From NCBI GenBank assembly GCA_017640665.1, contig JAEPQE010000001.1, positions 372,001 through 436,000 of the forward strand: 64,000 bases of DNA, given 5' to 3'. The stretch is from Balneolaceae bacterium (lineage in GTDB: Bacteria > Bacteroidota > Rhodothermia > Balneolales > Balneolaceae). The notes below the pieces were generated by a model that was given only the letters and a program-made list of their open reading frames with translations, was not told the DNA's origin and made no database searches. A program made the translations under genes and the position numbers. Every line of letters starts with the position of its first letter. Within the stretch, counting starts at the first letter, position 1. Of this stretch, positions 27,197 to 35,720 are shown one piece after another.

Positions 27197-28738
27197 TCAC
27201 CCAAGCCACCCTTCTCTATCCAGGCTTCGATATTGAATAGCTTCGGCAATATGATGCGATTGAATATTTTCTGATTTATCAAGATCGGCGATTGTTCTTC
27301 CAACTTTCAGAATGCGATCATAGGCTCTGGCTGAGAGTCCCAATGAAGTAATTGCTTTCTTCAGGATCTCGGAACTCGTCTCATCCAACTCACATACTTT
27401 CCGAACCTGGCGGGTATTCATCTGGGCGTTAGAGTATACTCCTTTCAACCCAATAAATCGTCTGGATTGGATAGTTCGGGCTTCAATCACACGTTCTCGT
27501 ATTTCTTTTGAAGATTCACCTTTTGCTTTCCCGGAGAGCTCATCATAACTGACTTTATTCACTTCTATATGCAAGTCAATTCGATCCAACAATGGCCCAC
27601 TTATTTTACTCAAATAGCGCTGCATCTGAAGAGAAGACGTCCCGTTCATCTCTTGTGGGTTGTACCAGTCACCGGATGGAGATGGATTCATAGAAGCAAC
27701 CAACATCACTCTGCTTGGATAGGTAACACTCATCCTTGCTCTCGAAATGGAAACAAAACCGTCTTCAAGTGGCTGACGCATCACCTCTAGAGCACTTCGT
27801 TTGAATTCAGGCAACTCATCAAGAAATAGAACGCCATTGTGTGCCATTGATATTTCACCCGGCATCGGTATTCCTCCACCCCCAACCAGAGCAACATCTG
27901 AAACCGTATGATGCGGAGCTCTGAATGGCCGTGAAGTGATGAGTGCCTTTCCGGATTTCATCAAACCCGAAACAGAATGAACTTTCGTTGTTTCCAGCGC
28001 CTCATCTAATGAAAGTGGAGGAAGAATAGTAGGGATACGACGAGCCATCATCGTTTTTCCTGATCCCGGAGGACCGACCATCACTACATTATGACCTCCT
28101 GCTGCGGCTATTTCGAGTGCTCGTTTCACATTTTCCTGTCCTCTTACGTCACTGAAATCCAGTAAATCAGCCTGTCCGTTTTGGCTGAATACGTTTCCAA
28201 CATCAATATGGAAAGGATCCATACTTCCACGATTCTCTAACCAGTCTTTCACCTGATTTAAGTGCTCAAAAGGAAAAATCTCAATTCCCTCCACAACCGC
28301 GGCTTCCGCTCCATTCTCTTTTGGAACAATCAAATATTTAAAGCCACGCTTTTTGGCTTCTACTGCAACCGGAAGAACTCCTTTAATCGGACGAATTTTC
28401 CCATCTAATGCTAATTCACCTAGCATCACGGTTTCTTCGAGTTTTTCAGTGTGAATTTGCCCTGACATACGAAGCAACCCGATCGCAATGGGGAGATCGA
28501 AGGCATTACCTTCTTTGGGAAGATCGGCAGGAGCAAGGTTTACAGTAATTCTACCCAGAGGATAATAAGAACCTGTATTTCTGATAGCCGCTTCTACCCT
28601 ATCCCGCGATTCTGAAACGGCTCGGTCTGGTAATCCTACAAGAAAAAATTTTACCATTCCGTTGGTGTGATGGGTTTCTACATCTATGATCTTTGCATCA
28701 ACACCTACCGTTGATGCACAATAAACTCTGGCTAACAT
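27197..28738 (-). CDS. YifB/ComM-family Mg-chelatase-like AAA+ ATPase
   Basis: Member of the YifB family; ComM in naturally competent bacteria is a hexameric helicase that aids branch migration of incoming DNA. N-terminal LonC-like domain (ARVYCASTVGVDAKIIDVE, about 1-170), then Walker A VGPPGSGKTMMARR, Walker B GVLFLDELPEF, sensor MLVASMNPSPSGDW, and a C-terminal Mg-chelatase domain (GLSARAYDRILKVGRTIADL). The start at 28738 gives 513 aa, the usual length, and has GGAG six bases upstream; the longer frame to 28822 adds unconserved sequence. Its stop lies three bases from the S23 element arm. Confidence 0.92.
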   Translation of the reverse strand: MLARVYCASTVGVDAKIIDVETHHTNGMVKFFLVGLPDRAVSESRDRVEAAIRNTGSYYPLGRITVNLAPADLPKEGNAFDLPIAIGLLRMSGQIHTEKLEETVMLGELALDGKIRPIKGVLPVAVEAKKRGFKYLIVPKENGAEAAVVEGIEIFPFEHLNQVKDWLENRGSMDPFHIDVGNVFSQNGQADLLDFSDVRGQENVKRALEIAAAGGHNVVMVGPPGSGKTMMARRIPTILPPLSLDEALETTKVHSVSGLMKSGKALITSRPFRAPHHTVSDVALVGGGGIPMPGEISMAHNGVLFLDELPEFKRSALEVMRQPLEDGFVSISRARMSVTYPSRVMLVASMNPSPSGDWYNPQEMNGTSSLQMQRYLSKISGPLLDRIDLHIEVNKVSYDELSGKAKGESSKEIRERVIEARTIQSRRFIGLKGVYSNAQMNTRQVRKVCELDETSSEILKKAITSLGLSARAYDRILKVGRTIADLDKSENIQSHHIAEAIQYRSLDREGWLG

Positions 28739-28827
28739 TGGAACTCCGAATCTTTTTATATTGCTTTGCGTAGTTAGACCCCGCCGGAGGAAACTCCTTA
28801 CAAAAAATTTCATAAATTGCACATATC

Positions 28828-29265
28828 ATGAATAAAGACGAGGCAAAATCAAAAGCAAAACGCATCTATGAAGAAGTTCAGGGTGGCGTTAATGAGGTGA
28901 TCGCTAAGATCAGAGAATTTATAAAGGAAGGCAGTGCCAGACGACTAATTATCAAGAACAAAGAGGGAGAAGTAGTTTTTCAAACGCAGTTGGCATTTGG
29001 AGTTGGTGGCGCAGCTTTAGTTGGGGCAATGGCGCCGGTTATTTCTGCAATCGGAATGTTCGCAATGTTTATTAACGATTACCAGATTCTGGTTGAGAGA
29101 GAAGTTGATGAAGAAGATGAATTCTCAGTTGACGCTGAAGTGATCGAAATCACTGAAGATGATGAAGAGGAAGCTTCCGAAGAAACAAAGGATGAAGATA
29201 AAACTGAAGAAAAAGAAGCCGAAGAGAAAGAGGAAAAAACGGTAGGTAAGAAAAAGAAAAAATAA
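28828..29265 (+). CDS. DUF4342 domain protein with acidic tail
   Basis: The first 90 residues match the DUF4342 pattern: an amphipathic helix (YEEVQGGVNEVIAKIREFIKEG), RRLIIKNKEGEVVFQ, and a Gly/Ala-rich hydrophobic stretch (GGAALVGAMAPVISAIGMFA) followed by YQILVER. The last 50 residues are a low-complexity Glu/Lys tail ending in five Lys. Role unknown; the hydrophobic middle suggests peripheral membrane contact. Divergent from yifB with about 90 bases between them. Confidence 0.82.
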   Translation: MNKDEAKSKAKRIYEEVQGGVNEVIAKIREFIKEGSARRLIIKNKEGEVVFQTQLAFGVGGAALVGAMAPVISAIGMFAMFINDYQILVEREVDEEDEFSVDAEVIEITEDDEEEASEETKDEDKTEEKEAEEKEEKTVGKKKKK

Positions 29266-29340
29266 GCTTCCTTGACCAAAATCCGATCAAGCATCTGATT
29301 TATCGTAATTATTAAAACTAATGCTAGGGAATTTAATCTT

Positions 29341-29374
29341 AACAGGAGTCTCTTGGCTCCTGTTTTATTTTGTT
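29341..29374 (+). terminator. terminator-like hairpin after DUF4342 gene
   Basis: AACAGGAG pairs with CTCCTGTT (8 bp, 8-base loop, 29341-29348 and 29357-29364), followed by TTATTTTGTT. It would end the DUF4342 transcript but overlaps the proposed N-terminal codons of the CPBP gene, so it may also lower CPBP expression. Confidence 0.6.
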
Positions 29375-29994
29375 CTTAAAAACCACTTTTAAAAAACTGG
29401 TTTTTACCTTTTAATAAACTTCTCAAAGAAATTGGAGTTGGTTTAATCCTTGCTTTATTAGCATTTGCAATACCCCTGATTACCAAAACTCTTATCTATA
29501 ATATTGAATGGAGTTTTAGCGACTCAGCCAATTTCACTGATACGATAAAAGCCTTTTATTTTTATTTTAACTCAGTACTTTTCGAAGAATTATTGTTCAG
29601 AGGGGCTTTGCTATCGCTGATCATATATTTCACATCAAGTAGAACTGCTATTCTCATCTCAGCAACTGCTTTCGGTATCTATCATTGGTTTTCGTATGGG
29701 ATGTTTGGAAATGGCTTGGTACCAATGGCCTATATCTTTTTACTCACTGGTGGGATGGGATTGATTTGGGCCTATATGTATTCAAAAACGAACTCTATTG
29801 TACTGCCTGTTGTTGCACATTTAGGCTGGAATTTTCAATCTGCTTTATTTCTAGACTACCAACCTTTCGGGCAACTACTTTTTAAATCAACAATTAATCG
29901 TGAACTGCCGGAATTGGCCGACTTTGGGATACAAGCTGGTGGGGATATTTTATCTATCCTTTTGATGTTAGGTGGATTTAAATATTATCAACAC

Positions 29995-30026
29995 AAAAAA
30001 AGAAAGCCGGTAATTAACCAGCTTTC
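29995..30026 (-). terminator. rho-independent terminator of trxB
   Basis: On the minus strand GAAAGCTGGT pairs with ACCGGCTTTC (10 bp with one G-U, loop TAATT; plus coordinates 30017-30026 and 30002-30011) followed by seven Ts. It lies 25 bases past the trxB stop, inside the last codons of the convergent CPBP gene. Confidence 0.8.
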
Positions 30027-30050
30027 CTAAACTCTTTAATACAGTAGAGG

Positions 30051-31028
30051 CTATTTCCAGTGCTCCTCAGCAATTGCTTCCAGACTGAGTTCATTGCTCA
30101 AATAATGCTCGGCATCTAACGCTGCTTTACAACCTGTTCCGGCAGCAGTAACCGCCTGACGATAGAATGAATCCATCGCATCCCCGCAGGCAAAAATTCC
30201 GGGAAGATCGGTTTTAGTAGATTGTCCTTTCGTCTCGATATAGCCCACATCATCCATGGTAAGAACACCTTTAAACAGATCGGTATTTGGCTTATGTCCG
30301 ATCGCGACAAAGACTCCCGTAACATCATCTAATATAGTTGAGTCTCCTGTTTTTCGGTTTTTGATTTTAACTCCTTCAACAACCTGTTCGCCCAAAACCT
30401 CTTCTACTTCGCTGTCCCAGATAAATTCGATCTTTTCGTTTTCGAAGGCTCGGGTTTGCATAGCTTTTGAAGCACGGAGTTCATCACGTCGGTGTACAAC
30501 CGTTACTTTGCTGGCAAACTTAGTGAGAAAAGTAGCTTCTTCCATCGCTGTATCACCACCCCCAACAATAATCACATGTTGATTTCGGAAAAAAGCTCCA
30601 TCACAAGTGGCACAGGCAGAAACCCCTTTACCACGAAGGCGTGTTTCACTTTCCAAACCTAACCACATGGCTGAAGCACCAGTAGAAATAATAATAGTAT
30701 GTGCTTTGATCTCGGTTTTTTCGTCTACGGTAAGTTTATAGGGACGCTCATCAAAATCGATATCGGTTACGTATCCATATCGTGCATCGGCTCCGAACTT
30801 GGTCGCCTGCTCACGGAAATCCTGCATCATTTGTGGTCCCATCACTCCATCGGGATAGCCTGGGAAATTTTCAACATCGGTAGTAGTCATAAGCTGACCA
30901 CCCGGCTCGGGCCCTTCGAAAACAATAGGGTTTAAATCGGCTCGTGCTGCATAAAGTGCTGCAGTTAATCCGGCAGGTCCACTTCCAATAATTACCACTT
31001 TAAATGTTTTGCCTGCAATATCTTCCAT
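30051..31028 (-). CDS. trxB: thioredoxin-disulfide reductase
   Basis: NADPH-dependent flavoenzyme that keeps thioredoxin reduced in the cytoplasm. FAD-binding motif VIIGSGPAGLTAALYAARA near the N-terminus, redox-active CATCDG (CxxC), NADPH-binding VGGGDTAMEEATFLTKFA, and the second FAD motif GIFACGDAMDS. Length 325 aa is normal for bacterial low-molecular-weight TrxR. Single gene with a terminator of its own. Confidence 0.96.
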   Translation of the reverse strand: MEDIAGKTFKVVIIGSGPAGLTAALYAARADLNPIVFEGPEPGGQLMTTTDVENFPGYPDGVMGPQMMQDFREQATKFGADARYGYVTDIDFDERPYKLTVDEKTEIKAHTIIISTGASAMWLGLESETRLRGKGVSACATCDGAFFRNQHVIIVGGGDTAMEEATFLTKFASKVTVVHRRDELRASKAMQTRAFENEKIEFIWDSEVEEVLGEQVVEGVKIKNRKTGDSTILDDVTGVFVAIGHKPNTDLFKGVLTMDDVGYIETKGQSTKTDLPGIFACGDAMDSFYRQAVTAAGTGCKAALDAEHYLSNELSLEAIAEEHWK

Positions 31029-31115
31029 AATAATAGCTTTTAATTAATTAGACAGGCAATGATAAGAAAAACCATTATCAATTTGGTTTGAATATCTCTA
31101 TAACAATGATAGCTA

Positions 31116-32243
31116 TTAAAAGATTTTTGTAGCTGGAATAACGGAAAATGAACATTGATTATTGATATAGCCGGAATCAATATTTGTAGGAAAAAAAGTA
31201 AGGATATCCAATGTATCATCAACATATAACAAGCCTTCTTCTTCGCGGAATTCGATGAGAAATTCTATTTCGCCGAAAGGTTCTACTGGTTCTCTTACTG
31301 TGAGTGTTCCATCGCCCCTTGAAATTATCTCCAGTTTTTGAATATCAAAACAGACATCATCTGGGGCATTAATTGGGTCCCCAATTCTGAAATGAAATGT
31401 GAAGTATTCCTGATCTATCGTTAAGTAAAACTCGATATCTCCTTCCTCCACTTTAGCATTGTATTGCCAGGTGTTTTCCTCTAAAAATTGAAAATCAAAT
31501 GAGCAAATTGGGCCAAACGTAGAAAAATCGGCATCGCTTTGAACAAATAGCTCGTTAACAACTTGCTCATCTTCCCTTCTTTCAATTTCCAGCCCTTGAT
31601 TCGTTCTGGTTAACGTAACTTCCTGAGTTCCGGTTGTTGAAGCAGGGTCATTATCTGTTATTGTAAATACGTTTCCATTAATTTCTATTACTTCTAAACC
31701 TGAGAAGAAAAAACAGTTCTCCTGCTGAACCTGATCATAAATCTTAATCGAATCTTCCCGTACCGAAATATAAATATGATCTCCATCCTCAAGCTCTAAC
31801 TCCCAATTGCCAAACACATCAGTCGGATCAACACATATCGGAGCAAGTGTATTGATATCGACTTCACTTGGTGAATATTTATCTAATTCGCTTTGCGTTT
31901 TTTCGATATCCCGAACATGAATTCTGTCACCATTCTTTGAAATCGCGAGAACTCTGTTTTCTTCCAGACCTTCCTGATCCAGAATATAGAATCCAGTACC
32001 ATCTATTCTTAAAACTTGATAGGCATCAACTTTAATACAATTTTCAACAGCATCATAAAAATAAAAGATAACCTCAGTATCAGATATTTGTAGATAGGTA
32101 ATACTATTTACTGATTGCCGAAGCTCCCAAAATCCCTGAACACTTCCTGCTTCATCGTTGTCTAAATCCAGATCTTCACATGCAGTTGTAGCAATGAAAG
32201 CACTAGTAATCAGAATCAAACTGTATTTAAAGAGAGACTTCAT
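31116..32243 (-). CDS. lipoprotein with three tandem lipocalin-like repeats
   Basis: Unrecognised family. A signal peptide ends in ATTAC, a loose lipobox, followed by an acidic linker. Three repeats of about 110 residues begin with a G/N-x-W motif: GSVQGFWELRQS, DVFGNWELELEDG and LEENTWQYNAKVEEG; each continues with alternating strands, a Cys (ENCIKVD, ENCFFFSG, DDVCFDIQ) and a closing strand (GTGFYI, GNVFTI, DGTLTV). This resembles lipocalin-like units in Bacteroidota surface lipoproteins. Strongly acidic overall. Divergent from the FG-GAP gene. A ligand-binding role is only inferred. Confidence 0.72.
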   Translation of the reverse strand: MKSLFKYSLILITSAFIATTACEDLDLDNDEAGSVQGFWELRQSVNSITYLQISDTEVIFYFYDAVENCIKVDAYQVLRIDGTGFYILDQEGLEENRVLAISKNGDRIHVRDIEKTQSELDKYSPSEVDINTLAPICVDPTDVFGNWELELEDGDHIYISVREDSIKIYDQVQQENCFFFSGLEVIEINGNVFTITDNDPASTTGTQEVTLTRTNQGLEIERREDEQVVNELFVQSDADFSTFGPICSFDFQFLEENTWQYNAKVEEGDIEFYLTIDQEYFTFHFRIGDPINAPDDVCFDIQKLEIISRGDGTLTVREPVEPFGEIEFLIEFREEEGLLYVDDTLDILTFFPTNIDSGYINNQCSFSVIPATKIF

Positions 32244-32355
32244 GGTGTTACCCCCAACTTCTTAATGGAGTTAATTATACATGATCCAGAGGAAAAATGT
32301 GTTAGAATTATTATCATGGATTTGTAATTATAAAAAACATTCATTTACCCCTTCT

Positions 32356-34113
32356 ATGAAACAAATACTTACATTAACCATAGTAATTTTTCTTTCTCCA
32401 AAATTATTTTCTCAAACTGAAATCGAATTTTCTAAGGAATGGGCTTTTGATGGGCAAATTATTAGTTCGGTTTCCCTTGGCGATATTAACCAAGATGGTA
32501 TATCTGACTTTGCAATAATTCATAATGAATCAACTCCAACCGAATTAACTTTTTCCATAAAAATATTTTATGGTGGCGAAAATATATCAGAGAATCACAA
32601 TATCAGGTTACTACCCACGAACCAAAGTTTAGGAGGAAAAGCTTTATTTATACATGATATAGTTACTGGAAATTTTAATGACGATCAATACATAGATATA
32701 GCAATTAGTTTTAAAGAAGGTATTTTTGAAAACAGTACTGAATTCAATTCATATAATGTTGAAATACTTTGGGGCGATGATGAGAATTCTTTTACAAACC
32801 GAAGTATAATTAATACCAACTCATTTAGTTCTCCTATTCCTGATCGCGAATTCCATTCTAAAATTGATAATTTAGGCGACCTAAATAATGATAGTATAGA
32901 CGACATTGGTATTCTACCTATAGGAGCGGCTTCAGGTACTGAAAACGAAAACGCTCCCCTTAATGAAGCTTGGATTTTTTTTGGAGGGAATACTTTAAAT
33001 GATGAACCTGATATAATTCTCCCAATTAATAGCAGTTTTAATATTGAATCAGATACTGAGCTACGACCAAAGGATATTATAAACCTTTGTGATATCAATG
33101 GAGATGGCAATAATGATTTCGCAATTCCACTATTTAATACTGTAAATCCCAACAACTTTGTCAGTCCACAACGTGGTTCCGTCTTGATATACTTTGGGGG
33201 CGAAGATAAAATTTACTCAAGTTATGATTTATATGTAGTTCCCGAACAAACCATTGCTCCTTATCAGGCTGTATTTGGAAAAATTACGATTGGTTATACC
33301 GATATAGATAATGACACATACAATGACGTAATTTTTTCTAATGATATAAACTCTTCGTTTTATGAAGATCCAGAAAATTATTACGTCTTATATGGTGGAA
33401 CTGAAGTTGATAGTGTCCTTGATCAGGAATTTTCTCTTGATTTGAACTTATTCGGAAGCAATCCAAGAAGCCTTTGGTTTGAGGGAGAAAAAATAGACAG
33501 CTTCCTAGGATCTGTGAGCGCTTACAATTCTCAAAATGGTAGCCAGAGCGGGTTAGTTTTTTCTACGTTCAGTAATTTTCCCAGTAATACTAATGCAGTA
33601 ATCGTAAACACTAATAATCTTTTAGAAGAGGATAAGGGTGCTGTAAAGCTTGTAGCACCAGACACACTTTTATCATTGGGTTTCAACCATGAGTATTCCA
33701 TTGCCATCGATGATTTCACAGGGGATAATAATCCAGAAGTTATTCTAACTCAGATAAAGGAAATTGACTTTTCTACAAGAGAATCAAATGTGTACATGTA
33801 TTCTCTTGGCACATTGTTAACTAGTTCTGAATTTCAAAATGACCTTGTTTCAGAATTCAATTTATTTCAAAACTATCCGAATCCTTTTAATCCTAATACT
33901 CAAATCAGTTTTGAACTATCGAATCCGGAATTTGTAACCCTTAACGTTTATGATATTCTAGGCAGAGAAATAAAAACTATCGTAAACGGAAAGCTTACTA
34001 ATGGCACTCACAGTTATAGTTTCGATGGATCAGATTTGACATCAGGAGTTTATATATACTCATTAAAAACAAATTCCATGATCGAGTATAGAATGATGAC
34101 TTTAATAAAATAG
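32356..34113 (+). CDS. FG-GAP repeat protein secreted by the type IX system
   Basis: Extracellular integrin-like beta-propeller protein. Signal peptide MKQILTLTIVIFLSPKLFSQ; then FG-GAP/calcium-binding loops such as LGDINQDGISDFAI, GNFNDDQYIDIAI, LGDLNNDSIDDIGI, CDINGDGNNDFAI and YTDIDNDTYNDVI at spacings of 50-80 residues. The last 80 residues are a type A sorting domain with NYPNPFNPNTQISFEL and GVYIYSLKT, which directs export through the T9SS and is then cleaved. The start at 32356 was chosen because the longer frame from 32281 adds 25 residues before the signal peptide. Binding partner unknown. Confidence 0.87.
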   Translation: MKQILTLTIVIFLSPKLFSQTEIEFSKEWAFDGQIISSVSLGDINQDGISDFAIIHNESTPTELTFSIKIFYGGENISENHNIRLLPTNQSLGGKALFIHDIVTGNFNDDQYIDIAISFKEGIFENSTEFNSYNVEILWGDDENSFTNRSIINTNSFSSPIPDREFHSKIDNLGDLNNDSIDDIGILPIGAASGTENENAPLNEAWIFFGGNTLNDEPDIILPINSSFNIESDTELRPKDIINLCDINGDGNNDFAIPLFNTVNPNNFVSPQRGSVLIYFGGEDKIYSSYDLYVVPEQTIAPYQAVFGKITIGYTDIDNDTYNDVIFSNDINSSFYEDPENYYVLYGGTEVDSVLDQEFSLDLNLFGSNPRSLWFEGEKIDSFLGSVSAYNSQNGSQSGLVFSTFSNFPSNTNAVIVNTNNLLEEDKGAVKLVAPDTLLSLGFNHEYSIAIDDFTGDNNPEVILTQIKEIDFSTRESNVYMYSLGTLLTSSEFQNDLVSEFNLFQNYPNPFNPNTQISFELSNPEFVTLNVYDILGREIKTIVNGKLTNGTHSYSFDGSDLTSGVYIYSLKTNSMIEYRMMTLIK

Positions 34114-34245
34114 ATTCTTGTACTCACAAAAATCTAGTTCGAATTCTACTAGTCTTACTTTACAAAACAAAAAAGCGCTCCCACTTTTATTTGTCTAAAA
34201 CTTCTATTTCATTAAGTTGACCTAAACTAAAGTTGGAGGATACCA

Positions 34246-35370
34246 TTGATTATTGCTGTTCCAAAAGAAACAGCTGAACACGAACGGCGGGTTGCACTTA
34301 CTCCCGATGTCGCTGCTCAGCTTATCAAAAAAGAACTGGAAGTTTGGATTGAGTCAGGAGCTGGCTTAGAGGCTAATTTTCTGGATTCTGCTTATACAGA
34401 TGCAGGAGCCAAAATCATTTCCGATCGATCAGAGCTATTCCAGAAAACGGATATACTTCTTGCCGTTCAAACTCCGCCTCAAGAAGACTTAAAAAACCTT
34501 AAAAAAGACACCGTTTTAATCTGCTTCTTGTGGGCTCTGCAACATCCTGACCTTGTTGAGTCTCTGAAATCTTTCGGGATTTCGGCTATGGGAATGGATG
34601 CTGTTCCAAGAATTTCACGCGCTCAGAATATGGACGCTTTGTCTTCTATGAGTTCCATTGCAGGGTATAAAGCATCACTTATTGCCGCGGATACTCTGGA
34701 TAAATATTTCCCGATGATGATGACAGCTGCAGGCACCATCCCTCCTTCCAAAGCTCTGATTTTAGGTGCGGGTGTAGCCGGACTTCAAGCCATTGCCACT
34801 TGTAGAAAACTTGGCGCAGTGGTTGAGGCTTACGATGTTCGCCCGGTGGTAAAAGAACAAGTTGAAAGTTTAGGAGCCAAATTTGTGGAGGTCCCTTTAG
34901 ACGATGAAGACACAGAAACGAAAGGAGGATACGCTAAAGAGCTTTCCAAGGACAGCCAGGAACGCCAGAAACAAGTAATTGCTGAGCATGTAAAGAAATC
35001 GGATATCGTAATTACAACAGCATTAATTCCCGGGCGACCTGCTCCTCTTTTGGTAACAAAAGAAACCGTTGCGGGTATGAAACCAGGTTCCGTAATTGTT
35101 GATCTGGCAGCTGAAAACGGTGGGAACTGTGAGCTAACCGAAGCTGGAAAAACCGTAGTTAAGCACGGTGTAAATATTGTTGGACCAATTAATCTTCCAA
35201 GCCAGCTCTCTAACCATGCGAGCCTTTTATATGCAAAGAACATGCTCAATTTGTTGAACCTCCTGATCAAAGAAGGAGAAGCTAATTTCGATTTCGAAGA
35301 TGAAATTTTGTTGAACACCACCATCACACACAACGGAGAGATTATTTCTCCAATGGTTAAGAATAAATGA
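34246..35370 (+). CDS. pntAA: NAD(P) transhydrogenase subunit alpha, part 1 (NAD-binding)
   Basis: NAD(H)-binding domain I of the proton-translocating transhydrogenase, which uses the proton gradient to reduce NADP+ with NADH. N-terminal VPKETAEHERRVALTPD is diagnostic; the Rossmann loop is ALILGAGVAGLQAIATCRKLGA, with the adenine-ribose-binding acid in VEAYDVRP. RQKQVIAEHVKKSDIVI and PGSVIVDLAAENGGN follow. The start is TTG at 34246, supported by GGAGG six bases upstream. A split alpha subunit (as in Rhodospirillum) is shown by the next gene, with a hairpin in between. Confidence 0.95.
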   Translation: MIIAVPKETAEHERRVALTPDVAAQLIKKELEVWIESGAGLEANFLDSAYTDAGAKIISDRSELFQKTDILLAVQTPPQEDLKNLKKDTVLICFLWALQHPDLVESLKSFGISAMGMDAVPRISRAQNMDALSSMSSIAGYKASLIAADTLDKYFPMMMTAAGTIPPSKALILGAGVAGLQAIATCRKLGAVVEAYDVRPVVKEQVESLGAKFVEVPLDDEDTETKGGYAKELSKDSQERQKQVIAEHVKKSDIVITTALIPGRPAPLLVTKETVAGMKPGSVIVDLAAENGGNCELTEAGKTVVKHGVNIVGPINLPSQLSNHASLLYAKNMLNLLNLLIKEGEANFDFEDEILLNTTITHNGEIISPMVKNK

Positions 35371-35406
35371 ATTAGGAATTAGGAATAGGCATCCTATTCC
35401 TAATTC
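35369..35406. repeat. GAATTAG-repeat hairpin between pntAA and pntAB
   Basis: GAATTAG occurs twice in tandem, then GAATAGG, directly after the pntAA stop. The last two copies form one arm of a perfect 14-bp hairpin (35376-35389 with 35393-35406, loop CAT). No T-run follows, so it is not a standard terminator; it could set subunit ratios by mRNA processing. It resembles the word-like arms of the S23 elements. Confidence 0.8.
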
Positions 35407-35429
35407 TTGTATTCCAAATTAAATACACT

Positions 35430-35720
35430 ATGTCAGTTTTAATATTTTCGTTATTCATATTTGTGCTCGCCTGTTTTATCGGGTTTGAGCTCATCTCAAA
35501 AGTTCCTCCTACGCTTCATACTCCTTTGATGAGTGGGGCTAATGCCATTTCCGGGATTACGATAGTAGGCGCTTTAATTGTAGCCGGTTCTTTAGGAGAA
35601 GAGATGGGAAAATGGATTGGATTCGCAGCCATCATCCTTGCAACCATTAATGTGGTTGGCGGATTTATGGTTACCGACCGCATGCTGGAGATGTTCAAGA
35701 AAAAGGAGGATGACAAATGA
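35430..35720 (+). CDS. pntAB: NAD(P) transhydrogenase subunit alpha, part 2 (membrane)
   Basis: Short membrane subunit (96 aa) with three hydrophobic helices: residues 1-20, about 36-56 (SGANAISGITIVGALIVAG) and about 62-84. PPTLHTPLMSGANAISG is the conserved domain II signature. Together with PntB it forms the proton channel. Its stop overlaps the pntB ATG by four bases. Confidence 0.95.
   Translation: MSVLIFSLFIFVLACFIGFELISKVPPTLHTPLMSGANAISGITIVGALIVAGSLGEEMGKWIGFAAIILATINVVGGFMVTDRMLEMFKKKEDDK

Larger units (their letters stand above)
29321..30030 (+). pseudogene. CPBP family intramembrane protease gene with single-base frameshift
   Basis: The downstream frame carries a complete CPBP (Abi/CAAX protease-like) core: EELLFRG (EExxxR), IYHWFSYG (HxxxG) and HLGWNFQS (HxxxN), with membrane helices throughout. 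That frame has no ATG or GTG before the core and is open back to a stop at 29377. A different frame supplies a fitting N-terminus from ATG 29321 (MLGNLILTGVSWLLFYFVLK) and then hits TAA at 29390. One extra base in the A5 run 29378-29382 (or the T4 run 29387-29390) would join them into a protein of about 236 aa (…FVLKKPLLKNWFLPF…). Either a real disabling mutation, a sequence error, or use of an internal TTG at 29593, which would cut the catalytic Glu pair. Confidence 0.75.

Noticed and set aside
29272-29292. CTTGA n11 TCAAG dyad after the DUF4342 stop as a terminator
   Set aside because: Stem of only five base pairs, long loop and no T-run; the hairpin at 29341 is a better candidate.
29371-29395. 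Programmed -1 ribosomal frameshifting in the CPBP gene
   Set aside because: No heptamer of the X XXY YYZ type is in the zero frame at the junction, and the hairpin lies upstream rather than downstream; mutation or sequence error is simpler.
29593-30030. Short CPBP gene starting at an internal TTG
   Set aside because: The TTG encodes a Leu within EELLFRG, so this start would remove the catalytic Glu pair; a frameshifted longer gene explains the region better.
32685-33155. Minus-strand frame of 156 codons inside the FG-GAP gene
   Set aside because: Antisense to clear FG-GAP repeats and a low-complexity Ser/Ile-rich translation; no supporting start or domain.
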